Origin: Hyphomicrobiales bacterium
Lineage (GTDB): Bacteria; Pseudomonadota; Alphaproteobacteria; Rhizobiales; Rhizobiaceae
Assembly: GCA_003963455.1 (NCBI GenBank)
Contig: RXJA01000153.1
Location: 1 to 50,649 of the forward strand
Length of the DNA stretch: 50,649 nucleotides
Direction of reading: 5' to 3'
The position numbers were made by a program, and so were the translations under genes. Each line of letters opens with the position of its first letter. Positions within the stretch are counted from its first letter, which is position 1. Positions 1-8,011 of the stretch are shown here, in pieces. Under the pieces are notes generated by a model. The model saw only the letters and a program-made list of their open reading frames with translations. It ran no database searches and had not been told where the DNA came from.

Positions 1-1616
1 GGCACCTCGTTCAACCGTCCGCCGATCAGGACCGGCAGGGCAAGTCCGCGTGCCGCCATCGCCGCTTTCACCGCCTGCGCATAGCGCAGCGCCACGCCAT
101 TATAGGTGCTGACCGCGATGGCGTCCGCGCCGGTTTCGGCGGCGCGGGCGACGAGCGCTTCCGGGTCGACGGCCACGCCGGCATCGGCGATGGCGACGCC
201 CAGGCCTTCGAGCGCCTGCTCGACCAGATATTTGCCATGTTCGTGCACGTCGGTGGTGCCGATGCAGACGGTGAGGTTCCTTGCGGCCTCCACCGGCTTT
301 TGCGCCGCGACCCAGGCTGCCGCCTTGTGGTTGAGCTCGCGCGCCCATTCGGCATGGATCAGCGGTGTGCGTCCGCGCTGGCCGACGGCGCCCGGACCGA
401 AAAGCGCTTCAAGGCGCCTCGGTCCGATGCGGCGGATGGCCAGCATCAGCGCGGCGGGATCATCCATCGCGACCCCCCGCTCGGCGAGGCCGGCGAGAGC
501 GGCATCGGCAAAGCGACGCCCCCCCTCGACCAGCACGTCCGCCATCGCCTCCACCTTCACCCAGTCGAAGACCGGGTCATAGAAGGGCGCGTGCAGTGTC
601 AGCCGGTGGGCGAAGGTCTGCGCATCGATGATCTCGTCGATATCGGGGATGCGCTGGTTCTCCGTCACCGGCACGGGATTGATCGCATGGCCTGAAGGCC
701 ACCGCCCCATGGCGAGTATGTCGGCCAGCAGATAGCTCGCCAGGCTCGCGTAATTGCCGGCGGGAGTCGACTGGTAGGAGACGGTGTTGCCGAAGATCAT
801 GGTGCCCGGCGTGTCCGTGACCCGGACCAGCGCCGCGTGAAAGGCGGTGCGCGACAGCGGATCGCTGAAATGATGGCCGTAGCAATGGCCAAGTCGCGCG
901 CCGATCAGCGTCTCGACGATATGCTTTTCCACCAGCACCATGCCGAGCGCGCAGGCCATGTCGACGAAAAGCCCGGCGAATCCGTCGTCGAGATTGGAAT
1001 GGACAAGGATCTCCGCATCTTGCGCGGCGATCAGGCCGAGCGCAACGACGGTCGCTTCGGTGGTCGCTACGTCGTCGTCCCAGTAGGGCAGCCGGAAGGT
1101 GAAATACTGTCCGAGATTGCCGATAGCCGTCGCTCCGGCTGCAATCGCCGCTCGGGTGTTTTCGACGGCGCCAGGCAGGCCGAGCATGAAGTCGCCGAAA
1201 TGGGCGGCGGCGGGTGCGGCGTTGGTGATGCGGGCGAAATCTTCCGGGCCGGTCAGCACGATGCCGGTGCCGCGCGCGGCCTTGGCGCGCATGGCTTGCG
1301 GATAGCCCATCGACCAGTCCAGCGTGATGCCAAAACGGTCGACTGTTACGCCTGCCTTGCGGCATTGCTCATGCACCTCGCCGATCGCGGCGATGGTGCG
1401 GTCGACGCTTCGGAAGCCGATATGCGCGTGTTGCATGACGCGCTTTTCGGCCGCAGCCTTGCGTTTCCACGCCGCTTCTGACGCCACGACGGCCTCGGTG
1501 AGGAAGCGGCAGGCGCCGAGCCGCCAGTCGCGCGCCATCGCGCGTCCTTCGGCAAGCAGGCCCGCCCCCGGCTTGAGACGGGGATCGATGAGCGCGGGGA
1601 TGGCGTCGGCGGTCAT
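1..1616 (-). CDS. AdoCbl-dependent mutase-like protein with C-terminal B12-binding domain (partial, runs off left edge)
   Basis: About 538 residues are visible; the 3' end lies outside the window. The N-terminal ~430 residues look like a mutase-type barrel. The C-terminal part carries the cobalamin lower-ligand motif DxHxxG as DVHEHG (residues 456-461), followed by STYNG and a glycine-rich GGRLN stretch, the usual order in base-off/His-on B12 domains (glutamate mutase, methylmalonyl-CoA mutase). The large and B12 domains are therefore fused in one chain. The start is fixed by an ATGA overlap with the hydrolase stop. It is the last visible gene of an operon with a cupin, an aspartate-dehydrogenase-like protein and a hydrolase, which suggests amino-acid-like substrate chemistry. 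The rearrangement catalysed is not known; a relation to glutamate/methylaspartate mutase is inference. Confidence 0.7.
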   Translation of the reverse strand, partial: MTADAIPALIDPRLKPGAGLLAEGRAMARDWRLGACRFLTEAVVASEAAWKRKAAAEKRVMQHAHIGFRSVDRTIAAIGEVHEQCRKAGVTVDRFGITLDWSMGYPQAMRAKAARGTGIVLTGPEDFARITNAAPAAAHFGDFMLGLPGAVENTRAAIAAGATAIGNLGQYFTFRLPYWDDDVATTEATVVALGLIAAQDAEILVHSNLDDGFAGLFVDMACALGMVLVEKHIVETLIGARLGHCYGHHFSDPLSRTAFHAALVRVTDTPGTMIFGNTVSYQSTPAGNYASLASYLLADILAMGRWPSGHAINPVPVTENQRIPDIDEIIDAQTFAHRLTLHAPFYDPVFDWVKVEAMADVLVEGGRRFADAALAGLAERGVAMDDPAALMLAIRRIGPRRLEALFGPGAVGQRGRTPLIHAEWARELNHKAAAWVAAQKPVEAARNLTVCIGTTDVHEHGKYLVEQALEGLGVAIADAGVAVDPEALVARAAETGADAIAVSTYNGVALRYAQAVKAAMAARGLALPVLIGGRLNEV

Positions 1617-2419
1617 GATGTCTGCTGTTCGCTTTCGGCAACGAAGCGGCGGATGATGGCGGCGAAACCCACGGGATCCGCGAGGGGATGGAAATGCGCG
1701 CCTTCGATGGACGTATATCTCGCCGCCGGTATTGCGGCGGCGATGGCTTGCGACATGGCCGGAGGCGTCAGGACATCGCCCGTGGCGGCGATCACCTGGG
1801 CCGGGGCGGCGATCCGCGGCAGGTCGGCGAGGCGATCGTGGTCGAGCAGCATGCGCACACGCGCGGCCGCGACGCTGAGCGGAGCGAGCGACCGGGGCGC
1901 GGCGGCGACCGCTTCTTCGAGCTGCTTCTCATGCGTTTCGAGATAGGAAGGCTCGTGGCAAAGCACATGGCCGAGGCGCTGGTAGGTCCCGGCCATGCCG
2001 GTCTCCAGCAGTTCGGCGCGGGCGGTGAAGAGCGCGCGGAATCGGGCATCGGCCCGCGCCCAGGAACTGCTGATCAGGTAGCTCAGGCCGAGATCGGCGT
2101 GGTCGAGCGCGAGCACCTGCGCGATGGCGCCGCCGGTGGAATGCCCGATGATATGCGCCGGCTCGCCCGTATGCGCCAGCAGGCCTGCAACGTCACTGGC
2201 AATCAGCGGAATGGAGTAGGGCCCTTCCGGGCGGTCGCTGCGGCCCGCGCCGCGATGGTCGGTGACGATCAGGCGATGGTCGGCCTCGAGCTGGCGCGCC
2301 ACGCCGGCCCAGAACCGTCCGTCGCCGCCGAGGCCCGGGATGAGGGCCACGCGCGGACCGCTCGCGCCAAACGTCTCGTAGTGGATGCGGCATCCATCGG
2401 CGGCAGTGAAGAACGCCAT
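1613..2419 (-). CDS. alpha/beta-fold hydrolase
   Basis: A 268-residue alpha/beta hydrolase of normal family length. The nucleophile elbow is GHSTGG, the acid is probably Asp in ATGDVLTPP, and the histidine is in EGAHFHP near the C-terminus, giving a complete Ser-Asp-His triad. The oxyanion region PGLGGDGRFW is near residue 30. There is no signal peptide, so it should be cytoplasmic. The start codon shares one base with the stop of the upstream dehydrogenase gene (TGATG), and its own stop overlaps the start of the mutase gene, so translation is probably coupled. Likely reaction: ester, lactone or C-C bond hydrolysis in the pathway encoded by the operon. The substrate cannot be read from the sequence. 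Confidence 0.85.
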   Translation of the reverse strand: MAFFTAADGCRIHYETFGASGPRVALIPGLGGDGRFWAGVARQLEADHRLIVTDHRGAGRSDRPEGPYSIPLIASDVAGLLAHTGEPAHIIGHSTGGAIAQVLALDHADLGLSYLISSSWARADARFRALFTARAELLETGMAGTYQRLGHVLCHEPSYLETHEKQLEEAVAAAPRSLAPLSVAAARVRMLLDHDRLADLPRIAAPAQVIAATGDVLTPPAMSQAIAAAIPAARYTSIEGAHFHPLADPVGFAAIIRRFVAESEQQTS

Positions 2420-3192
2420 CAGCGGCCTCCGGTGGCGAGCAGGTCGCGCAGCGCGGCTGCCAGGCTGAGGGCCGTGAGCGCCGACGTCTTCGGATTGCCG
2501 GGCGAAGGCGCGTTGGCGAGTTGGAACGAAGCGGTGCCGGCCGCGCTCTCGGCCTCGATCTCATGGGTGTTGCCGGCCGCCATCGGGTCGGCGATCACGC
2601 GCACGGTGACTTTGTCGGCGCCCACGGCCAGCGCCACGGCGAAGGCGGCATTGAGGTTCTTGGGATAGGTCCTTGCCGCTTCCGCGGGTGTGCCCTCGAA
2701 CAAAACCACTGCATCGTGCCCGGCCGTCAGGCCGAGGGCGGCGAGTTCCGCCCTCCAGGCTGCCGGCGGCTTGCGCGAGGTGTAGCGCACCCGCGCGTCG
2801 GGAAGGGCCGCTATCGCGCGAAGATAGTCGAGGCCGCCCAGGGCGCCAGTCGGCAGGATGAAGCGAGCGCCGCCGATGCGGCCGGCGTCGGTAAGGCGTG
2901 TATGAAGCGCCATGTCGGCAAGCGCGCCGACCGAGGCAATGACGGTCGGAATCCCGGCTTCGAGCACCGCCGGCGCGTAGGCGGCCACCGCCCCCTGGCC
3001 TGCCGCCTCGACCACCGCTTCCGGCTTCGCGTCGATCAGCAGATCGAGCCTGGTGACCGCGCTGACATTGGCCGGCAATTCAGGCCTGGCGCCTTCGCGC
3101 AGGAGCACAACCCAGTCGATCGTGTCCGGTGAAAAGGCCGAGACGAGGTCACGCGCGATCGCGCCGTAGCCGATGAGACCAAGCGTCGTCAT
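2419..3192 (-). CDS. aspartate dehydrogenase-like NAD(P)-dependent oxidoreductase
   Basis: A 257-residue protein with an N-terminal Rossmann motif (GLIGYGAIARD) and a C-terminal half typical of the L-aspartate dehydrogenase (NadX/DUF108) family, including the PTGALGGLDYL segment and the YPKNLNAAFAVALA segment with the conserved Asn. Family members oxidise aspartate to iminoaspartate, or reduce imines of related amino acids. No nadA or nadC lies nearby, so a role in NAD synthesis is doubtful. The operon context (cupin, hydrolase, B12 mutase) points to catabolism of an amino-acid-like compound. ATG start; it lies 9 bases after the cupin stop and shares a base with the hydrolase start. Confidence 0.82.
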   Translation of the reverse strand: MTTLGLIGYGAIARDLVSAFSPDTIDWVVLLREGARPELPANVSAVTRLDLLIDAKPEAVVEAAGQGAVAAYAPAVLEAGIPTVIASVGALADMALHTRLTDAGRIGGARFILPTGALGGLDYLRAIAALPDARVRYTSRKPPAAWRAELAALGLTAGHDAVVLFEGTPAEAARTYPKNLNAAFAVALAVGADKVTVRVIADPMAAGNTHEIEAESAAGTASFQLANAPSPGNPKTSALTALSLAAALRDLLATGGR

Positions 3193-3201
3193 CCGGCTTC
3201 T

Positions 3202-3738
3202 TCAGGAGTTACGGCTCACGGGATCGAACTTGTCGGCGAGGTCGGCGCCGAAGACCGTCTTGCGCTCGATCTCCAGCACGTTTTCCGGGCGCGGGAAGTT
3301 GGAGGGCACACGCTCGCCGGGTTTGCGCGGCTTGCCGATGAGGCGGAAGAAGTCCTCGAGCCCGTTGGGCACGATCAGCCAGACCCAGCGAAGCTGCGTC
3401 TCGCCATCGTTGATGAACATGTGCCTGACATTCTTCGGCAGGAACACCACGCTGTCGGGCCGTATCGGATACTCCTTGCCGTCGACGACGGCACGGCCAT
3501 GGCCTTCGATCACGTAGATTGCTTCTTCGTTGCGATCATGCGTGTGCTCGCGAACATAACCGCCGGGCGCGACCGACTGCGTGCCGAGCGCGAACGGATG
3601 CTCCATGCCGACGATATGGGGCGCCAGCGCCACGTCGATATGGCCGTTCGCCGGCACCGGCTGCCAATAACTTTCACGCGTTTCGGATCCGGAAACATGG
3701 ATGCCGGAAGGAGCAGGAGGAAGGTGGGTGTCGTCCAT
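3202..3738 (-). CDS. cupin-domain protein
   Basis: A 178-residue single-cupin protein. Motif 1 is seen as GYVREHTHDRNEEAIYVIEGHG (metal-binding His, His and Glu), and motif 2 includes PKNVRHMFINDG with the last His. The open frame extends upstream, but the ATG at 3738 begins a compact cupin (MDDTHLPP...) and leaves a normal promoter region before the divergent oxidoreductase, so I chose it. Cupins of this size are dioxygenases, isomerases or small-molecule binders. It is the first gene of the minus-strand operon. Whether it is an enzyme or a binding protein is undetermined. Confidence 0.82.
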   Translation of the reverse strand: MDDTHLPPAPSGIHVSGSETRESYWQPVPANGHIDVALAPHIVGMEHPFALGTQSVAPGGYVREHTHDRNEEAIYVIEGHGRAVVDGKEYPIRPDSVVFLPKNVRHMFINDGETQLRWVWLIVPNGLEDFFRLIGKPRKPGERVPSNFPRPENVLEIERKTVFGADLADKFDPVSRNS

Positions 3739-3815
3739 GGCTCTGCCTGTCGAAAGGGGCTGCGAATGTTCATACGGGAGAATGCCGCTCACCAACGAAG
3801 CGTATAACGCAAAAA

Positions 3816-3836
3816 GTGTCGACACAATAGTAGACA
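3816..3836. promoter_or_regulatory. candidate operator between divergent cupin and oxidoreductase genes
   Basis: A perfect 10-bp palindrome GTGTCGACAC (3816-3825) lies in the 150-bp divergent intergenic region. It forms part of a wider imperfect dyad TGTCGAC-N6-GTAGACA (3817-3836). Its position suits one regulator controlling both directions. No regulator gene is adjacent, so the binding protein is unknown. Confidence 0.35.
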
Positions 3837-3888
3837 GATTTAATTTCCCGCACCTATAGTGACGCCGCGATGACAGCAGGGGACCGCA

Positions 3889-5493
3889 ATGGGCGAATTC
3901 GATGTTCTGGTTATCGGTTCGGGGTCTGCGGCCTGCTCGGCGGCGCTCAGGGCCGCCAAGGGTGGCCTCAAGGTGCTGGTGATTGAAAAGAGCGAATGGC
4001 TGGGCGGCACTTCGGCCATGTCGGGCGCCGGGGTCTGGATACCCGCCAACCATGTGGCGGCGGGCGCCGGGGTTGCCGACAGCCGCGAAGATGCGCTGAC
4101 CTATCTGCGCGCCGTGGCGCCGCAGGGCTGGGCGCGCAAGGAAGATGCGCTCTGGAGCGCCTTCGTCAGGGCCGCTCCCGATATGTTGCGGTTCCTCTCC
4201 GGCAACACGCCTCTCGACTTCCGCCTGGTCAACGAGCCGGATCCCTTCGCCGAGGCACCCGGCGGCAGGCTTTTCGGTCGCATGGTCTCGCCGAGGCCGC
4301 TCAGCCGCCGCATGCTGGGCAAGTTTGCGCCGCGCCTGCGCCGCTCCACTTTGCCGCACAGCTTCAGCTATCAGGAAATCGTCGATCTCGACCTCTATCA
4401 TCATCCCATCCGCGCAGGCCTCAGGCTCTGGCCGAGGCTGCTCTGGCGGCGGCTGACGAATTCGGGCGGGCAGGGCACCGCCCTCATGACCGGGCTCATC
4501 AGGGGCTGCCTGGACGCGGGCGTCGCCTTCCAACTGGAAACGCGCGCCGTGAGCCTGCTTCAGGATTCGGACTCGCGCGTCATCGGCGCCGAGGTGGAGT
4601 GCAATGGCCGGCGGGCAACGCTTCTAGCGCCGCGCGGCGTGATCATCGCGACGGGCGGCTTCGAATGGGATGCCGAGATGCGGGCGCGCCATTTCCCCGG
4701 TGCGCTCGATCGCATCGGCAGCCCTCCGACCAACGAGGGCGACGGCCAGAAACTGGCCGCTTCCGTCGGCGCCGAACTCGACCGCATGGACCAGGCGAAT
4801 GTCTATCCCTGCCTGCCGACACGTTACCGGGGCAAGCCGCACGGCCTGCCCATGACCTTCCAGGCCGAGCCGCACTCGATCGTGGTGAACCGCGATGCGA
4901 AGCGCTTCGTCAGCGAGAATGATTTCAACATCGGCGAGGCGATCGATGCGCGCGGGCCGGACGGCATGCCGGTGAACCTGCCCTGCTATCTCGTCGGCGA
5001 TCATCGTTTCCTGAAGACGTCGCTGCCGTTCCGCTGGTATGCCTCCTACGAACGCCAATGGGTCAAAAAGGCCGATACGATCGCTGGCTTGGCCGCGAAG
5101 CTCGGGCTGCCGGCGGCGGCGCTAGAAGAGACGATCGCCCGCTGGAACGGCTTTTGCGCCAAGGGACGCGACGAGGATTTCCGCCGCGGCGAGAATGGCT
5201 GGGAGGATTACAAGGCGCACGGTCCCAAGAACCGCCTGAAGCCGGTCGACAAGCCGCCCTATGTCGGCATGACGATCAACCGCTCGATCCTCGGCACCAA
5301 GGGCGGCGCCCGCACCAATGAGCGGGCGCAGGTCTTGCGGCCGGACGGTTCGATCATCCCCGGGCTCTACGCGGCGGGGCTTGCCATGGCCAACCCGATC
5401 GGCACGCGCGCCGTGGGAGCCGGCACGACCCTGGGGCCCAACATGACCTGGGGCTTCATCGCCGCCGAAACGATCCTTCACCAGAATCGGTGA
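3889..5493 (+). CDS. FAD-dependent oxidoreductase, 3-ketosteroid dehydrogenase / fumarate reductase flavoprotein type
   Basis: A 534-residue flavoprotein. The N-terminus has the dinucleotide-binding fold DVLVIGSGSAACSAALRAAKGG ending in an acidic residue (VIEKS), followed by the GGTSAMSGAGVWIP segment typical of the FAD-binding-2 family. The C-terminus carries the second FAD signature (GLYAAGLAMANPIGTRAVGAGTTLGPNMTWGF). The closest family by feel is 3-oxosteroid 1-dehydrogenase-like proteins, many of which act on non-steroid substrates. The ATG is preceded by AGGGG. It is transcribed divergently from the cupin operon and probably shares its regulation. An oxidation or dehydrogenation step on a cyclic or alpha,beta-unsaturated substrate is inferred. 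Confidence 0.82.
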   Translation: MGEFDVLVIGSGSAACSAALRAAKGGLKVLVIEKSEWLGGTSAMSGAGVWIPANHVAAGAGVADSREDALTYLRAVAPQGWARKEDALWSAFVRAAPDMLRFLSGNTPLDFRLVNEPDPFAEAPGGRLFGRMVSPRPLSRRMLGKFAPRLRRSTLPHSFSYQEIVDLDLYHHPIRAGLRLWPRLLWRRLTNSGGQGTALMTGLIRGCLDAGVAFQLETRAVSLLQDSDSRVIGAEVECNGRRATLLAPRGVIIATGGFEWDAEMRARHFPGALDRIGSPPTNEGDGQKLAASVGAELDRMDQANVYPCLPTRYRGKPHGLPMTFQAEPHSIVVNRDAKRFVSENDFNIGEAIDARGPDGMPVNLPCYLVGDHRFLKTSLPFRWYASYERQWVKKADTIAGLAAKLGLPAAALEETIARWNGFCAKGRDEDFRRGENGWEDYKAHGPKNRLKPVDKPPYVGMTINRSILGTKGGARTNERAQVLRPDGSIIPGLYAAGLAMANPIGTRAVGAGTTLGPNMTWGFIAAETILHQNR

Positions 5494-6187
5494 GTTCAGG
5501 GGGCCATTGGGGGCCTTCGATACCAACAGGTTCGCACATATCGACAAAAGACCGATGTCTTGACCCGTTGGGCGCGTTGCCCAATCGTGGGCGAAATCGC
5601 TTGAGCCCAATCCCCATCCCGAAAAGACAAGCAAATTCAGCCGCTTTCAGCAACGCGCGGGTAGGTCGCGCGGCGGAAGGGAATGGCGGGAGAAGAGGTG
5701 GTGGTGCCCAGAGGCGGAATCCAAATCAAAGAAATCTGTCTTGGTTTTCAGTTAGTTGGTGATCTAGCAGCGACAGGTCAGACCAACAAAAATACCAACA
5801 AAATATTCCTGTGGATAGGTTCGGTTCCGGAATTGCGCTTCGCCCTATCCCGCGGCTCCACGTCTCGGAAGCCAATACTGATTTTGGCACGAGTTATCTT
5901 CGCAATTGTATTTGTATTGTTGGATGCGGCAGCGCCAGTAGGCTGCGCACCCGTCGCTTGATATGAGCCTTGACGCAAGTCTAATTGCTCCAGCGAAGGA
6001 CGCCACGTCCCCGATCGCTTAAATCGTCTAAGACCATCATCGCTTAGGCCAAGCCGGCGTCCATCGCTTGGATCGGCACCAGCAGGCATGATCTAGAGAT
6101 TGATCTCAGGCTTTGATGGAGCATCCTTGTCCCCCGAATCAAAGGAAGCGCTCATCTGCTGTGGGCGCCTCTAGGACCAGTGTTACA
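5494..6187. other. gene-free junction region
   Basis: I see no credible coding region on either strand. GC content drops locally, especially around 5720-5960. The only recognised element is the tRNA 3'-end copy at 5702-5721. Low GC and lack of genes next to a tRNA fragment fit an island boundary. Confidence 0.5.
5702..5721 (-). other. tRNA 3'-end fragment, candidate att site (probably tRNA-Phe)
   Basis: Read on the minus strand this is a T-loop end, the 3' half of a T stem (CCGCC), the 3' half of an acceptor stem (TCTGGGC), a discriminator A and CCA. It matches from memory the 3' end of rhizobial tRNA-Phe. No tRNA body follows: the adjacent bases do not continue the T-loop. An isolated tRNA 3' end ending in CCA is the usual footprint left at the distal end of an island that integrated into a tRNA gene. 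The orientation implies that the element lies at higher coordinates. Confidence 0.6.
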
Positions 6188-6553
6188 TGGAGAGATCTCG
6201 ACGGGCAGCCATTCATTACGCTCTCTCGTGACGGTTGCATTCGCCTGCTGGTGGAAATTGGCTTCGAGCAGGTCCAGGTTCCGCTTCAGCCGGCCTACGA
6301 TGTGTCTTAAATCACGACAGCGCTGGCGTTGGTGGAGGCTGGGTTAGGGGTGGCGGTGCTGCCGACCTATGCGCGGGCAGTGGCCGGCGGCGCTATCCTG
6401 GCGCGTCCCCTCGTCGAACCGCCGATCGCCCGTGATATCGTCATGATACGGCCAGCCGGGCGGTCCATGTCTCCGGCACTGTCTGCCTTCGAAGCGTTGC
6501 TGCGGCGTAATGTCAGACGCCATATCCCCGAGATAGGAGCTGATCCACGATGA
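6188..6553 (+). pseudogene. LysR-family regulator remnant (substrate-binding domain, in-frame stop)
   Basis: One frame reads DLDGQPFITLSRDG... then LQPAYDVS, a TAA stop (6308-6310), then ITTALALVEAGLGVAVLPTYA and a short C-terminal tail to 6553. The text on both sides of the stop belongs to the same LysR co-inducer-binding domain. The GLGVAVLP segment is diagnostic. The N-terminal winged helix-turn-helix is missing. This is a truncated, nonsense-interrupted gene, consistent with decay next to an island border. Confidence 0.7.
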
Positions 6554-7186
6554 GGAACTGAGACCAGACCCAACTCGCCCTATCGCGGGTGTCACGACGC
6601 TCTTTATCGAAACCGTTCAAGTCAGATCTCTTTGCGGCAAACGGTGCAAAAAGAGCGTTTAGAACAGCCTTCAGGCAGACTTGGGTTTAGTTTTTCGCTC
6701 CTTGGAGCGGCAGTTTTCAGAATATTCAACTCCTGGCCCCGCTGTTCCGGCGCTCTTTTCGTGAGCATCGGATAATTCTAGCAAACTTTTTGAAATGGTT
6801 CATCGACAGTCGAGTTTGTTCTATCAAACACGCAGAGGTGGCTCGCTGACGCGATCAGGGCGCATTTCCGCGAGGCGGCCGCGCAGCGTTCCGACGCCGA
6901 GAAGAGTCGGCAGCTTGGCTATCGACTGGTCGAGGCGATCAACGCCTTCACCGGCGAGCTGGCCGATCTCCGCAAGGAGATCCGCAACCAAACGATAGAA
7001 ATCGCTGGCAAGCGGTGATCCGCGCGGCGACAGCACTTCCACAGAAACGAGCTCTGTGAATCCCCTTAGATGTTGCTGCAATACTACAGCGGCCGAGCTC
7101 ATCCAGCTCTATGACATCCTTGTGCGGGGTTCCTGGTTCAGGCGGACCATCCGGGAAAGGGGCGCACAAGCAGTTTGAGGGAAGAT
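6554..7186. other. region with coding fragments only
   Basis: Mostly non-coding. It holds one startless protein-like fragment (listed separately) and a second possible one around 7080-7173, reading AAELIQLYDILVRGSWFRRT before a stop, also without a clear start. Both look like remains of small genes. Nothing else is supported. Confidence 0.4.
6839..7018 (+). pseudogene. startless fragment of a small helical protein
   Basis: The frame reads WLADAIRAHFREAAAQRSD... to TIEIAGKR and a stop. Composition and codon use look coding, and the sequence suggests an amphipathic coiled helix. No ATG, GTG or TTG in this frame lies between the upstream stop at 6791 and the fragment, so it cannot be translated as an independent gene from a normal start. 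The family was not recognised. It is probably the 3' part of a decayed gene. Confidence 0.4.
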
Positions 7187-7216
7187 AACCCGTCGGCTCT
7201 AGTCGGCGGGTTTTTC
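7187..7216 (+). terminator. Rho-independent terminator
   Basis: An 8-bp stem CCCGTCGG / TCGGCGGG (two wobbles) with loop CTCTAG, extended by A-T pairs, is followed by TTTTTCTTT. It probably ends transcription of whatever decayed gene lies at 6.8-7.17 kb. Confidence 0.7.
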
Positions 7217-7253
7217 TTTATTGACAACCGACAAAAGCGCCGGTCAATCTAAT

Positions 7254-7499
7254 GTGCTTTTGAGGGATCAGCCATGGGAGGGACCTCATTTGCCGATTCA
7301 CCAAAGAGCCAAAGAAGCTGGGATCTTCAGCCCTTCGGAAGTCGCGCTGCTCGGTCGCGCGTTTGAGAGATTGAAGGACGAACGCCAGTCTCCAGACCAA
7401 CGGGATGCCCTCGCATCTCGCTTGCTGGCAAATTACCTGGCCGGAATCAGGGATGAGGCTGAACTGGTTTCAGTGTCTAGGCTGCCGCTCGGGCGGTAG
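7254..7499 (+). CDS. small hypothetical protein, paralogue of the one at 9283
   Basis: About 81 residues from GTG 7254; a TTG at 7221 would add 11. I prefer the GTG because TTGACA at 7221-7226 may be a -35 box. The body FSPSEVALLGRAFERLKDE...RDALASRLLANYLAGIRDEAELV aligns with the protein at 9283-9501, which has the same helical plan and a D-E-x-x-L-V end. The function is unknown. It has no signal peptide or membrane segment and is probably cytoplasmic. It is monocistronic after a terminator. Confidence 0.55.
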   Translation: MLLRDQPWEGPHLPIHQRAKEAGIFSPSEVALLGRAFERLKDERQSPDQRDALASRLLANYLAGIRDEAELVSVSRLPLGR

Positions 7500-7528
7500 A
7501 TCTTTCGTTGGGTTGCTGAGGACGGCCG

Positions 7529-7708
7529 CTATGCGTCCAATTCGAGCGGCCCGTGGGCTGGCCGCTGGTGCCAGATCACCTGCCGCAGATCGCGAAGGTC
7601 AATTGCCTGACCGCAGGCTGGGCATAGCAGGAAGTGATCGGGCCTCCCCATGGGCTCGCCGCAGTGGTGTCGTCCGACTATGCGCGGGCCAAGCTCCGAA
7701 ATCTTCAC
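7529..7708 (-). CDS. 59-residue zinc-ribbon-like small protein
   Basis: The minus strand reads from a GTG at 7708: MKISELGPRIVGRHHCGEPM..., then CPACG and RDLRQVIWHQRPAHGPLELDA. The GTG overlaps the TGA of the upstream DUF3606 gene in a GTGA arrangement, which supports both the start and translational coupling. An HHCG segment and the downstream CPACG could form a small metal site. Such proteins are common and uncharacterised in rhizobia. No function is assigned. Confidence 0.6.
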   Translation of the reverse strand: MKISELGPRIVGRHHCGEPMGRPDHFLLCPACGQAIDLRDLRQVIWHQRPAHGPLELDA

Positions 7709-7890
7709 CCCCGCAGTTTCCTTGCCTCACGCTCCAGCGTTTCACGGTTGTTGCCGTGCTTTCCGATCAGATCACGAACTTGCTGAGGCGTCAGTCCGAC
7801 TTTCTGAGAGAAATATTCCACCTCGTAATCTTCATCGGCTGACACGCGGTCGCGGTCGCGAAAGTCTCGCTTGGTCTTGTCGTCTGCCAT
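7705..7890 (-). CDS. DUF3606-family protein
   Basis: A 61-residue protein that begins MADDKTKRDFRDRDRV and has the acidic DEDYEVEYF segment followed by VGLTPQQVRDLIGKHGNN, the normal DUF3606 pattern (short disordered start, then a helical domain). Length is typical. These proteins are widespread in Rhizobiales, often linked to stress conditions, with no established biochemical role. First gene of a two-gene minus-strand operon; its stop overlaps the start of the zinc-ribbon gene. AGGAGG-like purines precede the ATG. Confidence 0.85.
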   Translation of the reverse strand: MADDKTKRDFRDRDRVSADEDYEVEYFSQKVGLTPQQVRDLIGKHGNNRETLEREARKLRG

Positions 7891-8011
7891 GGCACTTCCT
7901 CCTACTATCGCATGAACACTGACATCGGCGGGAAGTTCCTCTCCTCTTTAGCCGCCGCTAACGGAACTGAAAGACGGCTGCGCTATTGAATCGCCGTTCG
8001 GGGATGTGTGC

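Noticed and set aside
577..1365. Long minus-strand open frame of 262 codons
   Set aside because: It is a shadow of the mutase-like gene, which reads through the region in another frame with B12 motifs. The shadow is Arg/His-rich with no domain.
3202..4533. 443-codon frame suggesting a longer cupin protein
   Set aside because: The first ~265 codons are antisense to the flavoprotein. The cupin starts at 3738.
3996..4922. 308-codon plus-strand frame inside the flavoprotein
   Set aside because: Antiparallel-rich composition (Arg/His/Gln repeats) and no motif; it is an alternative frame of the FAD enzyme.
5640..5760. Possible complete tRNA-Phe gene at the tRNA 3'-end match
   Set aside because: Only the last 20 bases match; no anticodon arm, D arm or 5' acceptor strand is nearby on the minus strand.
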